From: Celoporthe dispersa
Lineage: Eukaryota > Ascomycota > Sordariomycetes > Diaporthales > Cryphonectriaceae
NCBI GenBank assembly: GCA_016584495.1
Contig: WAID01000009.1
Location: forward strand, 3,968,001 to 4,032,000
DNA length: 64,000 bases
Direction of reading: 5' to 3'
The notes beneath the pieces are model-generated. The model had not been told where the DNA came from. It ran no database searches and was given only the letters and a program-made list of their open reading frames with translations. Below, piece by piece: positions 1 through 9,199 of this stretch (position 1 is the first letter of the stretch; the number at the start of each line of letters is the position of its first letter). Made by a program: the position numbers and the translations under genes.

Positions 1-344
1 GCTCAAGTCTGGCTACGGAGTGCCAGGGATGGCAGAGTACAAACGTCCTTGTTCTGAACATGTCTCTCGCCATTGTTCTTCTTGGACGGGTATACTGAGC
101 GCCCCTTGTGTAGACCTCCCGGTTTCATATAATCCAACTCTCACCAACCTAGAGATGACAGAAGCCCTTCCTGGGTCGCCCTTCTCCCTTCCGAACTTCG
201 TGATCGACCGTAGCTGCGCAGCTGCCTATTTCCGTAGCCCACCCACCGCAGTAACAAGTGCTGTCCTCGTACCGCAAGTTCACCATCCATAGGAACCTTG
301 CCCTGCCGTGCTCCCACACCTTCACGCCCATGCACCCGCGCCCT
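1..344. other. Intergenic, downstream of CTF8
   Basis: This stretch lies beyond the stop codon of CTF8. Short open frames exist on both strands but none has a recognisable motif or consistent codon pattern. I see no RNA gene here. It probably contains the CTF8 3' UTR. Confidence 0.5.
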
Positions 345-821
345 TCAGCTCGTTCCAACCGGCTCAGGTCTCGACGAGAAAACAATCTTGTACTTGACGA
401 TTTCCGCAATCTCCAGCTCCTCCCCCTCTCCCTCCCGCCGCCTCACCACCCCGACCGCCCGCGGCAGCTTCTTCACCTCCCCCGTCAGCCTCTGGTGCTG
501 CCCAACAAAGAGATAAACCCGCTTCATCCACGCGGTGCTGGACGGGTCGAACGTGACCGAGTCGGGCTTGTAGTCCGGAAACTCGACGCGGCCGATGCTG
601 ACGGGACCTGCTGCCGGGGACGACGCGTCGGTGGCCAGGTCTTCGGGGGCGGGGAAATTGAAGGTCCCCTGGAGCTCGAGGAGGGCGAGGCCTGCTGGTG
701 TCTGCAGGAGGTCCGGGAGGGGGTTGGCTGATGATGCGGGGAGCGCGGTGGTGATGACCGTTGCTGCTGGTGAAGATCTTGGGTGGAGTTTTATTGCGGT
801 TGGTGGCTGTTGCTGGGCCAT
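345..821 (-). CDS. CTF8: Chromosome transmission fidelity protein 8 (Ctf8)
   Basis: Ctf8 is a small subunit of the alternative Ctf18-Dcc1-Ctf8 clamp loader, which loads or unloads PCNA and supports sister chromatid cohesion in the nucleus. The 158-residue single-exon product shows the family blocks in order: an N-terminal IKLHPR element (about residue 10), LLELQGTFNFP (about 48), IGRVEFPDY (about 76), WMKRVYLFVGQHQRLTGEV (about 98) and a C-terminal LEIAEIVKYKIVFSSRPEP. The length fits the family (yeast Ctf8 is slightly shorter). The start is the ATG at 821, in a good context (GCCATGG). It is divergent from the oxygenase-like gene at 1700, with an 878-bp spacer that holds a GT microsatellite. 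Recognition rests on motif memory, but the match is strong along the whole length. Confidence 0.9.
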   Translation of the reverse strand: MAQQQPPTAIKLHPRSSPAATVITTALPASSANPLPDLLQTPAGLALLELQGTFNFPAPEDLATDASSPAAGPVSIGRVEFPDYKPDSVTFDPSSTAWMKRVYLFVGQHQRLTGEVKKLPRAVGVVRRREGEGEELEIAEIVKYKIVFSSRPEPVGTS

Positions 822-932
822 GGCTGCTGAAGTGGGTGCAGATGTGACGATTCAATGAATGATATTATGTGCGGCCCGCCGATGAGTTTGCTCCTGTCGC
901 GTCAGATCGGGAGACACCATCAATACTGTAGT

Positions 933-972
<40 letters not shown>

Positions 973-1699
973 TTGCAAACTTTTGAGATAGTAATTCGGT
1001 GGTGCGCTGTTCGAGATGCACCTGGCTGAGATTTCCTCTATAGAAAGGGCGTCGATTGAGTGAGAGGAAGAGGGTCTGCGTACCCACGACGCCTGTTGCA
1101 CGAATCTCATGTCAAGTCAACCACCCTAGCGGCAACTCTCCAGAAATGGCAGGCTGCCAACGATATCACCACAACTACCGCAATACCTTGACAAACAGAT
1201 TGAGAATAGAATTACGATAAAGAAAGTAAAGAATAAAGAGATAAATGAAGAAATTAGTAAGATAAAACAACAGAAAAAGAAAGAGAGAAAGAATAAAAAA
1301 AGAAGAAGAAACGGCGAAGACCAGGACGAAGTGCAAATGGGGAAGAAATGAAGAAGAGAGAAAGCATAAAAGAAAGAGAAAATAAAGAGAAGCGAAAAGT
1401 CAAGAAGAGACAGAAAAAGAAAAAAGAAAACAAAATACAACCAAGGAGGTTCGGCAGGGAGAGTAGGCGGTCATCTGAACGCCCCCGCCGCGCCCAGCTG
1501 CGGAGAGCCTCATGTGCCACCATCCAGGCCCTCTCTGATTCGCCAACGATGCTCACCTCCAAAAAAAAGAAAGGTTTAAAGTGATTTACGAGCAGAGAGC
1601 CGTAAAGTTTAACGGCCTCGCCCAGTGTGATGAGTCGGCATTGACATCCAACAGTCAAGAACAAAGGCAGGACAGGACACATGCAGCAGTACAGCCACC
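822..1699. promoter_or_regulatory. Divergent intergenic region CTF8 / oxygenase-like gene
   Basis: The spacer separates two divergent starts. It contains an uninterrupted (GT)n tract at about 935-971 and a strongly purine-rich strand at about 1200-1440 (AAGAAAGAGA-type sequence). No conserved ORF is visible. Core promoter elements cannot be assigned with confidence. Confidence 0.4.
935..971. repeat. (GT)n microsatellite
   Basis: About 18 uninterrupted GT units lie about 115 bp upstream of the CTF8 start codon. This is a simple sequence repeat seen directly in the sequence. Confidence 0.95.
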
Positions 1700-2668
1700 A
1701 TGGACATCCGTGCTGACATCAACTATTTCCCTGCGTCTGATGAGAAGAAGGTAATCACAACGGAAGAATGGGTGCCTAGGTTCCTCGGCGTCCGAGGCGA
1801 GGGGACGAGGACGATGACCATCCACGACATCCGGGGGATCGAGGACCGCTTCGACCTGGACACGAACGGCTTCAAGTTCATACGACTCGCAGGCAACAGC
1901 GAGGCCCGCAGTGTTGAGAGCGACGAGATCATCCAGAGGGAGTATTTCCCAGAGCTCGAGGGAATCTTCAAGAAGCTGTAAGGAATCCAAACCCCTTCTA
2001 CCCAATCTCTCTCCCCTTCACCCCTTCCCCTTATGAACAACAAACCACTAACCTGCCCGTCCGTGTCCCAAGAACCGGCGCCTCCCGAGTCCACATCTTC
2101 AACCACCTCATCCGGCGCAGCAGCAACCCCACCGCCAAAGGCCAGCTGGACCCTTCCACCGGCCGATGGCAGGTTCCCCCAGGCCACCCCCACGTAGACT
2201 ACAGCGGGCGCCCAGAGGACCTGGGGGGACCCTCGAGAGCTCCAGCTCCCGGCACACATCACAGCCCTGTTCGGGTCGGCCCAGCGTTTCGCCTTCGTCA
2301 ACGCCTGGCGGCCCCTGCGCATCATCACACGTGATCCCCTCGCCGTCGCGGACGCAGCCTCAGTGCCGGACACGGACTACCTCCTCCGCGAGAGGATGTT
2401 CCGGCCGAGCGGCGTGCGCTCGGGTAACTACGTCCTCTCGCACCCCGCGGTCGGCTGCGGCGAGGCCGGCGGTGTGGAGGAGGAGAGGCACACGTGGTAC
2501 TGGATGAGCGGGATGAGGCCGGATGAGATGGTGGTGTTCAAGGGGCTCGATACGGCGCGGGACAAGCCTGGCTGGAGGTGTCCGCACACGGCGTTCGTCT
2601 TGCCTGGGACGGGGGAGCTGCCGGCACGGGAGAGTATAGAGGTGCGAGCGGTCTGTTTCTGGGTGTAG
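1700..2668 (+). CDS. CmcJ/AsaB/GA4-desaturase-like oxygenase family protein
   Basis: This is a member of the fungal family annotated as 7-alpha-cephem-methoxylase P8 (CmcJ), AsaB or GA4 desaturase-like. Members are usually described as Fe(II)/2-oxoglutarate-type hydroxylases or desaturases; the substrate is unknown. The proposed structure is exon 1 at 1700-1977, an intron at 1978-2072 (GTAAGG donor, ACTAAC branch, AAG acceptor) and exon 2 at 2073-2668. Family landmarks are RVHIFNHLIR, HVDYS (about residue 132), FAFVNAWRPL (about 165) and a C-terminal KGLDTARDKPGWRCPHTAF. The frame changes by +1 between HVDYSGRPEDLG and ELQLPAHI, at a run of six G at 2223-2228. Dropping one G gives a continuous product of 290 residues (873 nt, divisible by three). 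I read the break as an assembly indel, though a young pseudogene is possible. No neighbouring biosynthetic genes suggest a cluster role. Confidence 0.75.
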
Positions 2669-2936
2669 TATAATCAAATGTTGGGCGGAAAGTTTTGGCA
2701 GTGCCTTCTTGATTTGCTGAAACCTTGTTAGCGGGCTCATACTTCCACAGTCTGTGAAAAGAAATGCTATTGCTCCTTGTTTCTCACCACACGATAACAA
2801 CTAAAATAATAAAAAAAAAAAAGAAAGAAGGGTTTCATGGCCGAGAATCTAGATCGCAGGTGGTACACACAAGATTCTTTCTCCCTCTCAAGCCCTCTTG
2901 GCTCTCCTACTCTCGTCCAAGCCGCCGCACAAGACC

Positions 2937-2987
2937 CTACGCATCAATGAGGTTCTCCTCTTCTGGAGCACTGTCCTTAACGACCTT
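2937..2987 (-). pseudogene. Second, diverged copy of the V-ATPase subunit B C-terminal tail
   Basis: On the minus strand this reads KVVKDSAPEEENLIDA followed by TAG. The genuine VMA2 tail 2 kb away ends NVKDTAAVEESREENLIDA. The last 20 coding bases are identical and the upstream VKD-S/T-A block is similar but diverged, so this is not only the 23-bp repeat. Upstream in the same frame a TGA occurs within about 8 codons, and no further V-ATPase sequence is recognisable. It is either a truncated paralogue remnant or, less likely, an alternative terminal exon for VMA2, since an AG lies immediately before GTC GTT AAG. Confidence 0.6.
2938..2960. repeat. 23-bp direct repeat, copy 1
   Basis: This is identical to 4918-4940. 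On the minus strand both copies encode EENLIDA with the same codons, plus the first base of the stop codon. The copies are 1,980 bp apart. Confidence 0.9.
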
Positions 2988-2999
2988 ACTTGGCAGAGT

Positions 3000-3270
3000 T
3001 ACTCTTCAAGACGGTCCGCATGATCTTCAGCAGGCGGGTCGTCCTCCTGGTCGCCATATCCGAGGCTCAGATATGCCTCCTCGATCAACGAGGCTTCCTG
3101 ACGCAGCACAGACTCCCTCTCTGTAGGCGTATCAGAAGGGCTGTTGATACTATCAAAGTCCAAGGAATTGGCGTCGGTTGTTCTTCTCAATGAATAACGT
3201 CTCGCCGTCCTCGCATTCGGCCATCATGTCGTCGGCTTCCTTCTCGTCGCAATGTGATAATTAGCATAAA
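3000..3270 (-). pseudogene. Broken coding fragment, acidic, unidentified
   Basis: On the minus strand, one frame reads EKEADDMMAECEDGETLFIE from about 3255 and another reads SLDFDSINSPSDTPTE through to RLEE and a TAA at about 3000. Together they look like the C-terminal part of an acidic protein with one frame change near 3195. No start codon, domain or family is recognised. It could also be chance open frames. Confidence 0.3.
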
Positions 3271-3399
3271 GACTCATGGGTCATATTCATCCATGAGAAA
3301 GACTTTGTGAAGAGCTCAGGCAAGAGGCAACCAAGGCAGAGATTTGTCGTGGTGTAGCAGGCCGTCTTGTCTGCAGACACTTGTCTATCTGACTTGGAA

Positions 3400-3788
3400 G
3401 TAATCCTCTTCCGCCCACATGATGGCCGAGACGCAGGTAGCTCGCATCAATAGCAATTCGCCTTTTGAACATTTGATGCTGGTCATGGTCTGCGAGTGGA
3501 ATTCTGGGTAGCAGACCTCCTTTGCTGGGACAAGTTTGCGTTGAGAGACATAATATGCCATCGCAGGACGACTGTCTACATCAAGAAGTCGCCAACTTTG
3601 ATGTCAGATAGCTTGTCATCTCCTGTGAGAGTGCGAACGAGCGCCTCGCATTCCATGACTCCCTTTCCTGCCGTGAGCATAGTCCCAGATACATTCAGTA
3701 CAATTGGATAGCGTATCTCCCAGAAGAAAGCCAGAATTTCAAAGGCACTTGCAAATGCGTACAATATTTCCAGCTGTGAATAATCCAC
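3400..3788 (-). pseudogene. Broken coding fragment, unidentified (possible STAND-type N-terminus)
   Basis: The minus strand carries a 70-codon frame with EILYAFASAFEILAFFWEI, then LTGDDKLSDIKV. After a stop at about 3576, a second frame reads DSRPAMAYYVSQRKLVPAKE to AEEDYFQVR. The first part faintly resembles the hydrophobic N-terminal segment common in fungal NACHT/STAND proteins (a helical block followed by a charged K/E/D region). That is pattern recognition only. No nucleotide-binding motif is present. Confidence 0.25.
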
Positions 3789-4228
3789 GCTCGTGATGGT
3801 TGATGATTAGCCAATATTGTCAGTGTTGCACAATAAGTTGGAGAGTATAGAAGAACAGAGTGATGATCAGCGAGGAGATACGCATGTTTGGTAGAGCAGA
3901 AGGAGATTCAAATGAATCAGGTGACCAGAGGGTTAAGTTGGCCCCCTCTGCCCCTTCTTCTTCTTTTTGTCTTTTAGAAAGATACGACTTGATGGCCCCG
4001 GCAGAAGCAGAGGAAGAAGTTGTTCTTGGTGATTCCCGGCCCAACCGCTCCGCCTACCCCTCTGATTCCCAAAACCCTTTCCATTTCTTTCTCCTCTCGC
4101 CCAGTTTGCTCCTCTCCTACATCCCACAGCTCTCTTCCAATATCCTTATCGACCCTTCTCGGGGCATCTGACCGCCACGGGTTGCTACCCGAGGACGTGT
4201 CAGAACTCCTTGCGAAGCTCTTAGCAAC

Positions 4229-4820
4229 ATGGCTCCTCGGCTCGCTGCCAATCTTCCCCGTCGCATCGTTTGGGGGGAGTTCCATGACATTATGAATGGC
4301 CTTGGCTTCGCTGCGGAGCGCACCACTCGTTCTGTAATGTCAGAAACTATTTTCCGTTCTTGCTCCCTGCATGCTATCGAAGCTTTCGATTCTCATGTAG
4401 CGACAAGTACCACAACGACGTCCTCAAGAGTCACAAGGCCCGCACCACCGCTCGTAGTGCTGGCGGCAGCGCACCTCTTGTTGGCAACAGGGCTTTGCAG
4501 CGTGAGCATGTCGTCTACAATATTTGCATGGCCATCATTGCTACCGGCAGCAACGCCTTTGACACTGTCACCTGCACCGACTAGGACTCTGTGCGAGACA
4601 GAGTCAGCAGCTACGGCTGCACCTGTTCCAGGGCTACGCTCAGGTGAGCTCCTTACTGCTGCTACCGAAATAGCATCTCAAACACTGACGGACTCTCGTT
4701 CAAAAGCAAGTTCAACGCATTCCCGTTCCCCGAGATGGAGGACCTGGGCACCCAGATTCCCTCAAAATCTAGACTTGCGATGGCTGCAGTGGACTGCAAA
4801 ACAGCATCAGTTCTGGGATA
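4229..4820 (+). pseudogene. Degenerate plus-strand coding relic
   Basis: Frame one starts ATG at 4229 with RRIVWGEFHDIMNGLGF, a W-x2-F-x3-M-x3-GF pattern seen in a fungal HicA-like domain. A second frame from about 4330 reads YHNDVLKSHKARTTARSAGG to a TAG at 4582, continues open as DSVRDRVSSYGCTCSRATLR, then meets a plausible intron (GTGAGC donor, acceptor near 4706) and ends FKSKFNAFPFPEMEDLG to GYV and TGA at about 4826. At least one stop and one frame change interrupt any continuous product. The family assignment is weak and no function is proposed. Confidence 0.3.
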
Positions 4821-4916
4821 TGTATGAACAGGCCTGCGAGCTGTAGACTACGTTGGTTTTCTCTTCAAAACAAGGGTACTTATGCTAATGAAATCTTTGC
4901 TCTACAATATCCCCCC

Positions 4917-6827
4917 TTACGCATCAATGAGGTTCTCCTCCCGTGATTCCTCCACCGCCGCAGTATCCTTGACATTCTTATCCTTTCCCTTCGACGTGCG
5001 AGCATAATATTCGTCAATCACACGTTTAGGGATACGGTTGAGCATGTCCTTGCGGTAGATACGCAGCAGCGACCACGCCAGGTCCAGGGACTCGTAGATG
5101 GTCCGCGACTCGTACGCGCCCTGGCTGATAAACTGTCGCTCAAACTTCTCCAGGAACTCCAGGGACAGCTTGTCCTCCGCCGACAGGGCCTCCTCACCGA
5201 CGACTGCCTTCATGGCCGCAGCGTCACGTCCGATGGCGTACTTGGCATACAGCTGGTTCGACACATCGCCGTGATCATTGCGGGTCATGCCCTCGCCGAT
5301 GGCAGACTTCATGAGACGGGACAGCGACGGCAGCACGTTGATGGGCGGGCTGATACCCTTGTTGTAGAGACCACGGTCCACGAAGATCTGGCCCTCGGTA
5401 ATGTAGCCCGTCAAATCAGGAATAGGGTGCGTGATGTCGTCGTTGGGCATAGTGAGAATGGGGATTTGCGTGATCGAACCGTTGCGGCCCTCGACACGAC
5501 CGGCTCGTTCGTAGATGGTCGACAGATCCGTGTACATGTAACCAGGGAAACCACGACGGCCGGGCACTTCTTCTCGCGCGGCTGAGACTTCACGCAGGGC
5601 ATCGCAGTAAGAAGACAGATCAGTGAGAATGACCAGGACGTGCTTTTCAAGCTGGTAGGCGTAGTACTCGGCGGTCGTAAGGGCGAGACGGGGTGTAATG
5701 ATGCGTTCGATGCTAGATCCAAAGTCAGCAGGAAGTTCATCGGGCTCCTCAAGGCAGAGAGTGACTAACGTAGGGTCGTTGGCAAGGTTGAGGAAGAGGG
5801 TGACACGCTCCAGACTGCCGTTCTCCTCGAAATCGCGGGTGAAGAACCGGGCGGTCTCCAAGTTGACACCCATGGCACCGAAGACAATGGAGAAGTTCTC
5901 CTCGTGACCGTCGTGTACGCCCTTGTTGGTGACGCCCTGCTTCTGGACCAAGCCTGCTTGCCGGCAGATCTGAGCAGCAATCTCGTTGTGCGGCAGACCG
6001 GCGGCGGAGAAGATGGGGATCTTTTGGCCACGAGCGATCGAGTTCATGGTGTCGATGGCAGAGATACCAGTGGAGATCATCTCCTCGGGGTAGACCTAAT
6101 TCTCCATCAGCACTGGTACTCGGGCGTGCTCGGTGGAAAGCGTTCGTTTCTTACTCTCGAGTAAGGATTGATGGGACTGCCGTTGATGTCAAGGTAGTCT
6201 TCCGCCAGCACCTTGGGGCCCTTGTCGATAGCCCGGCCTGATCCATCAAAGATACGTCCCAGCATGTCCTCCGACACACCGAGCTTCAAGCTCTCGCCTG
6301 TGAACTCGACTTTCGTCTGTCATATATCCTCGTCAGCGTCACCTGCGCCACGTCCCGCAGGATCCTGGTATTTATTATCGCACCTTTTTCACGTCGATGC
6401 CTGATGTTCCTTCGAAGACCTAGTAACCGTATCAGCCGTGTGTGTCTTTCCCTGCGGCCTCGTTGGTGGTATGGAGGTTGTCTGTATTACCTGCACAACG
6501 GCTCGGTTTCCTGTCCAAGAGATGGTCAGCGTAGTCCCGTCCAAATTGCCTCAGGAGTTGACCTCGCACAAACCTCGAGCCTCGAGCACCTGTCCTTGTC
6601 TGATCGACCCATCTGGAAGAGTCAGGCTGACAATCTCGTTGTATCTGGGAAATTTGACCTGGCTCGCTCGTAAGTCTTCCGCTCAGCCTGCAAGCCGGCA
6701 AAGGAACCAAGAGGAGAGCACCAACATTGTCGAGGATGACGAGAGGACCGTTCACACCGCCGACGGTGTTATACTTGAGGTGCGGCGTCACCGAGTAGTG
6801 GGAGGAAGACTCGCGCGGGTCACCCAT
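4917..6827 (-). CDS. VMA2: V-type proton ATPase subunit B (vma-2)
   Basis: This is the non-catalytic nucleotide-binding B subunit of the V1 sector of the vacuolar proton pump. I reconstruct seven exons: 6726-6827, 6574-6658, 6491-6510, 6384-6419, 6155-6316, 5770-6095 and 4917-5712. The sum is 1,527 nt, giving 508 residues, the normal length. Recognisable blocks in order are KYNTVGGVNGPLVILDN (residues 18-34), VKFPRYNEIVSLTLPDG, VVQVFEGTSGIDVKK, FTGESLKLGVSEDMLGRIFD, PIFSAAGLPHNEIAAQICRQ, LVILTDLSSYCDALREVS, GRRGFPGYMYTDLS and the tail EENLIDA. The intron at 5713-5769 is 57 nt, stop-free and a multiple of three. It is called because it interrupts the invariant NDPT-IERIITPR join and has GTTAGT, CTGAC and CTAG signals. 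The start at 6827 follows an AG acceptor-like site, so a 5' UTR intron is likely. It is head-to-head with CWC27. Confidence 0.95.
4918..4940. repeat. 23-bp direct repeat, copy 2 (inside VMA2 3' end)
   Basis: This is identical to 2938-2960. Here it is the authentic VMA2 C-terminus (EENLIDA) and the start of the TAA stop. Confidence 0.9.
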
Positions 6828-7528
6828 GGCTGCTGCTGTGTAGGAAGGCGAGAAGGCGGTGGTTGCGTGGTTGGGGGAGGGAAGGGGAGGGAAGGGCTTT
6901 GTTGGAACTGGCAGATGACGACTCGAGGACCTGAGGTGTTCGAGAGCTTGGGGTTCTGTGGAGATAAGCTCTGGCAGCGCTGGAAGGCTTGGAGGGGTGG
7001 AGCGGCATCCAGCATAGCCGCTATTAGCAGTGGATACTTTGTGTCCAGGCAGTGCTCCGCTAGGTACGCGGGTAGCGTTTGATAGGCGGTCGATGTACGT
7101 CAGAATCCTGAGGTGCTATTTTTGTTCCATAGAATCAAATGCCATAATTAATAGAGACGAAGCTTCGGGGGGAGTTCTACAGTGTATAAAACCATACAGA
7201 CATTTTGTAGGCGGTTGCTATCTGTTCGGTATCGTAGGTACGAGGCGATTTCATGCAGGTCTCATGTGTAGGCCAGTACGCTCTGAATTGATCGACGCCC
7301 TTGTCCTCCAAGGTTCTGTCTGAGCTTCATACTCAATTAGCACATAAATAGATAGCTCCACGCCCGGCAGGCAATTTGATTCTCCCACCTGCCGCACTGC
7401 CTGTAGTAACAACATTCAGGGCTCTCGTTCCACGAACAAACGAGAACCACGCGCACCTGGTTGCGGTCGTCAAGCTCGATCCCTGCACAACAGACCCAGC
7501 GATGAGTGTGCAGACATAAGACACCGCC
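6828..7528. promoter_or_regulatory. Divergent promoter region VMA2 / CWC27
   Basis: A 701-bp spacer separates two divergent housekeeping genes. On the VMA2 side, an acceptor-like CTACACAG lies about eight bases before the ATG, with pyrimidine-rich sequence further upstream, consistent with a 5' UTR intron. No other conserved element can be assigned by eye. Confidence 0.5.
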
Positions 7529-9199
7529 ATGTCGAGCATCTACAACACCGAGCCGCAGCCCACGGGCTCCGTGATCCTGCACACTACCAATGGTGACCTG
7601 TCCGTCGAGCTCTTCGCAAAGCAAACCCCGCTCACCTGCCGGAATTTCCTCCAGCACTGCCTCGACGGCTATTACGACGGCACGATCTTCCACCGACTCG
7701 TCCCGGGTTTCATCCTACAGGGTGGTGACCCGACCGGCACGGGAAATGGCGGCGAGTCCATCTACGACCGAGGCGCCTTCAGCGGGGACCTGGACCCATG
7801 GCCCATGGACCAGCGGCGAGGCAAGAATGCCGGTCCGACGGGTCTCAACTTCAAGGATGAGTTCCACTCACGGCTGAAGTTCAACCGCAGGGGCCTGCTG
7901 GGCATGGCGAACGAGGGTATGCTGGATACAAATGGAAGCCAGTTCTTCTTCACGCTGGACAGGACAACAGAGCTGGACGGAAAGAATACCATGTTCGGGC
8001 GGGTAGCGGGTGATACGATCTACAACCTGGCGAAAATGGGCGAGGCGGAGGTGGGCGAGGCATCGGAGCGGCCGCTGTACCCGACCAAGATCACGGGGGT
8101 TGAAGTCCTAATCAATCCGTTCGAAGGCATGAAGAAGAGGGAGCGCATCGCGCAGCGGACAGCCAGGCCAGCCGCCGCAGAGAAGAAGAAGGATAAGAAG
8201 AGGAAGGGGAAGGGTGGCAAGCAGCTGCTCAGCTTTGGCGATGAAGAAGGCGAGGGTGATATCGAACCTCTACCCAAGAAGCCCAAGTTTGACACAAGAA
8301 TCGTCATGATGGACGACGAGGACGAGAACAAAGAGCCTATGCCTCCGCCACCGCGACCGAAAGCTGCCCAGAAACAAGAGGCGAAGGATGGGAGGACTGT
8401 CACCATACGAGAAGCACCTGCGCGGCAGGCAACGTCCCGTGACGCCTCGCCCTCGCCCCCGCCCCCGCCAAAGTCGATCAAAAAGCCGGTAGCGAAGGTG
8501 AAGGTCAAGGATGAGATCGAGTTGTCGCCCGAGCCAGAGTCACCCAAGAAGAAGACCGAACTGGAGCGCACCAATGAGGAGATCGCTGCCCTGAAGGCTT
8601 CTCTGAAGAAGACGATCCACTCGTCAGAGCCAGCCCAGGAGGAGAGGGGAAAATCTGCCCTGGAGCAGATGATACCCGAAACAGCAACAAGAGGCCGCAA
8701 GAGGAGACCCGGCGGCAAGAACGTCACAGCGGCCGAGGAGAGGAAGGCGTTGAGCTTCCTCAGCTCGTTCAAGGCAAAGCTAGACCAGGCACCACCAGAG
8801 AAGGCTGCCGAGGGTGCGTCGAATACAGAGACTGGCGAGGACATGGATGCAGACGGGGCAGCCGAAGAAGATGAGGTCTGCGATCTGCATTTTGTTGCCA
8901 ACTGCCAAAGCTGCAAGGCATGGGACAAGGCGGAAGCCAAAGACGACAGTGATGACGAGGGCTGGATGTCACATTCCCTCAGCTTCGCAGCAGACAAGTT
9001 GGGTAAGGACCTGACATATCGCAAGAAGGCAGAAGAGGAACTGGTGGTGATCGACCCACTGGCAAAGGCACGCGACATCAACTCGGAGCGCAAGGGAAAA
9101 GACGGCCGGGGAGGATCCTCCAGGCGGGCCTGGGATGACATCGCAAAGAATGCGCAGATGGCACGGGCATCATCGCTGGCGGGCAGAGGTGCAAAATGA
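7529..9199 (+). CDS. CWC27: Spliceosome-associated cyclophilin CWC27
   Basis: CWC27 is a cyclophilin-like component of activated spliceosomes (a Cwc22-interacting factor) in the nucleus. The single-exon, 556-residue product has an N-terminal cyclophilin domain (about residues 10-190): GSVILHTTNGDLSVELFAKQ, IFHRLVPGFILQGGDPTGTG, GRRGLLGMANEG-like FNRRGLLGMANEG, and NGSQFFFTLDRTTELDGKNT. The glutamate in TTELDG replaces the active-site tryptophan of CypA. In the human orthologue the equivalent change is associated with lack of isomerase activity, so this protein is probably a scaffold. The C-terminal half is charged and low in complexity (KKKDKKRKGKGGK, acidic and proline runs) and contains CDLHFVANCQSCKAWD (about 449), a conserved late block of the family. 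The start ATG is in a good context (GCCATGT). It is divergent from VMA2. Confidence 0.95.
   Translation: MSSIYNTEPQPTGSVILHTTNGDLSVELFAKQTPLTCRNFLQHCLDGYYDGTIFHRLVPGFILQGGDPTGTGNGGESIYDRGAFSGDLDPWPMDQRRGKNAGPTGLNFKDEFHSRLKFNRRGLLGMANEGMLDTNGSQFFFTLDRTTELDGKNTMFGRVAGDTIYNLAKMGEAEVGEASERPLYPTKITGVEVLINPFEGMKKRERIAQRTARPAAAEKKKDKKRKGKGGKQLLSFGDEEGEGDIEPLPKKPKFDTRIVMMDDEDENKEPMPPPPRPKAAQKQEAKDGRTVTIREAPARQATSRDASPSPPPPPKSIKKPVAKVKVKDEIELSPEPESPKKKTELERTNEEIAALKASLKKTIHSSEPAQEERGKSALEQMIPETATRGRKRRPGGKNVTAAEERKALSFLSSFKAKLDQAPPEKAAEGASNTETGEDMDADGAAEEDEVCDLHFVANCQSCKAWDKAEAKDDSDDEGWMSHSLSFAADKLGKDLTYRKKAEEELVVIDPLAKARDINSERKGKDGRGGSSRRAWDDIAKNAQMARASSLAGRGAK

Larger units (their letters stand above)
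2669..4916. other. Relic-rich spacer between oxygenase-like gene and VMA2
   Basis: About 2.2 kb contains no intact gene. It holds a degenerate second copy of the VMA2 C-terminal tail and at least three short stretches that look coding but are interrupted by stops or frame changes on both strands (listed separately). Its two ends are tied together by an exact 23-bp direct repeat at 2938-2960 and 4918-4940. Base composition is lower in GC than the flanking genes. Confidence 0.5.

Noticed and set aside
1700..2668. Secondary-metabolite cluster around the CmcJ-like oxygenase
   Set aside because: The neighbours are CTF8, a relic zone and VMA2. No synthase, transporter or cluster regulator is present.
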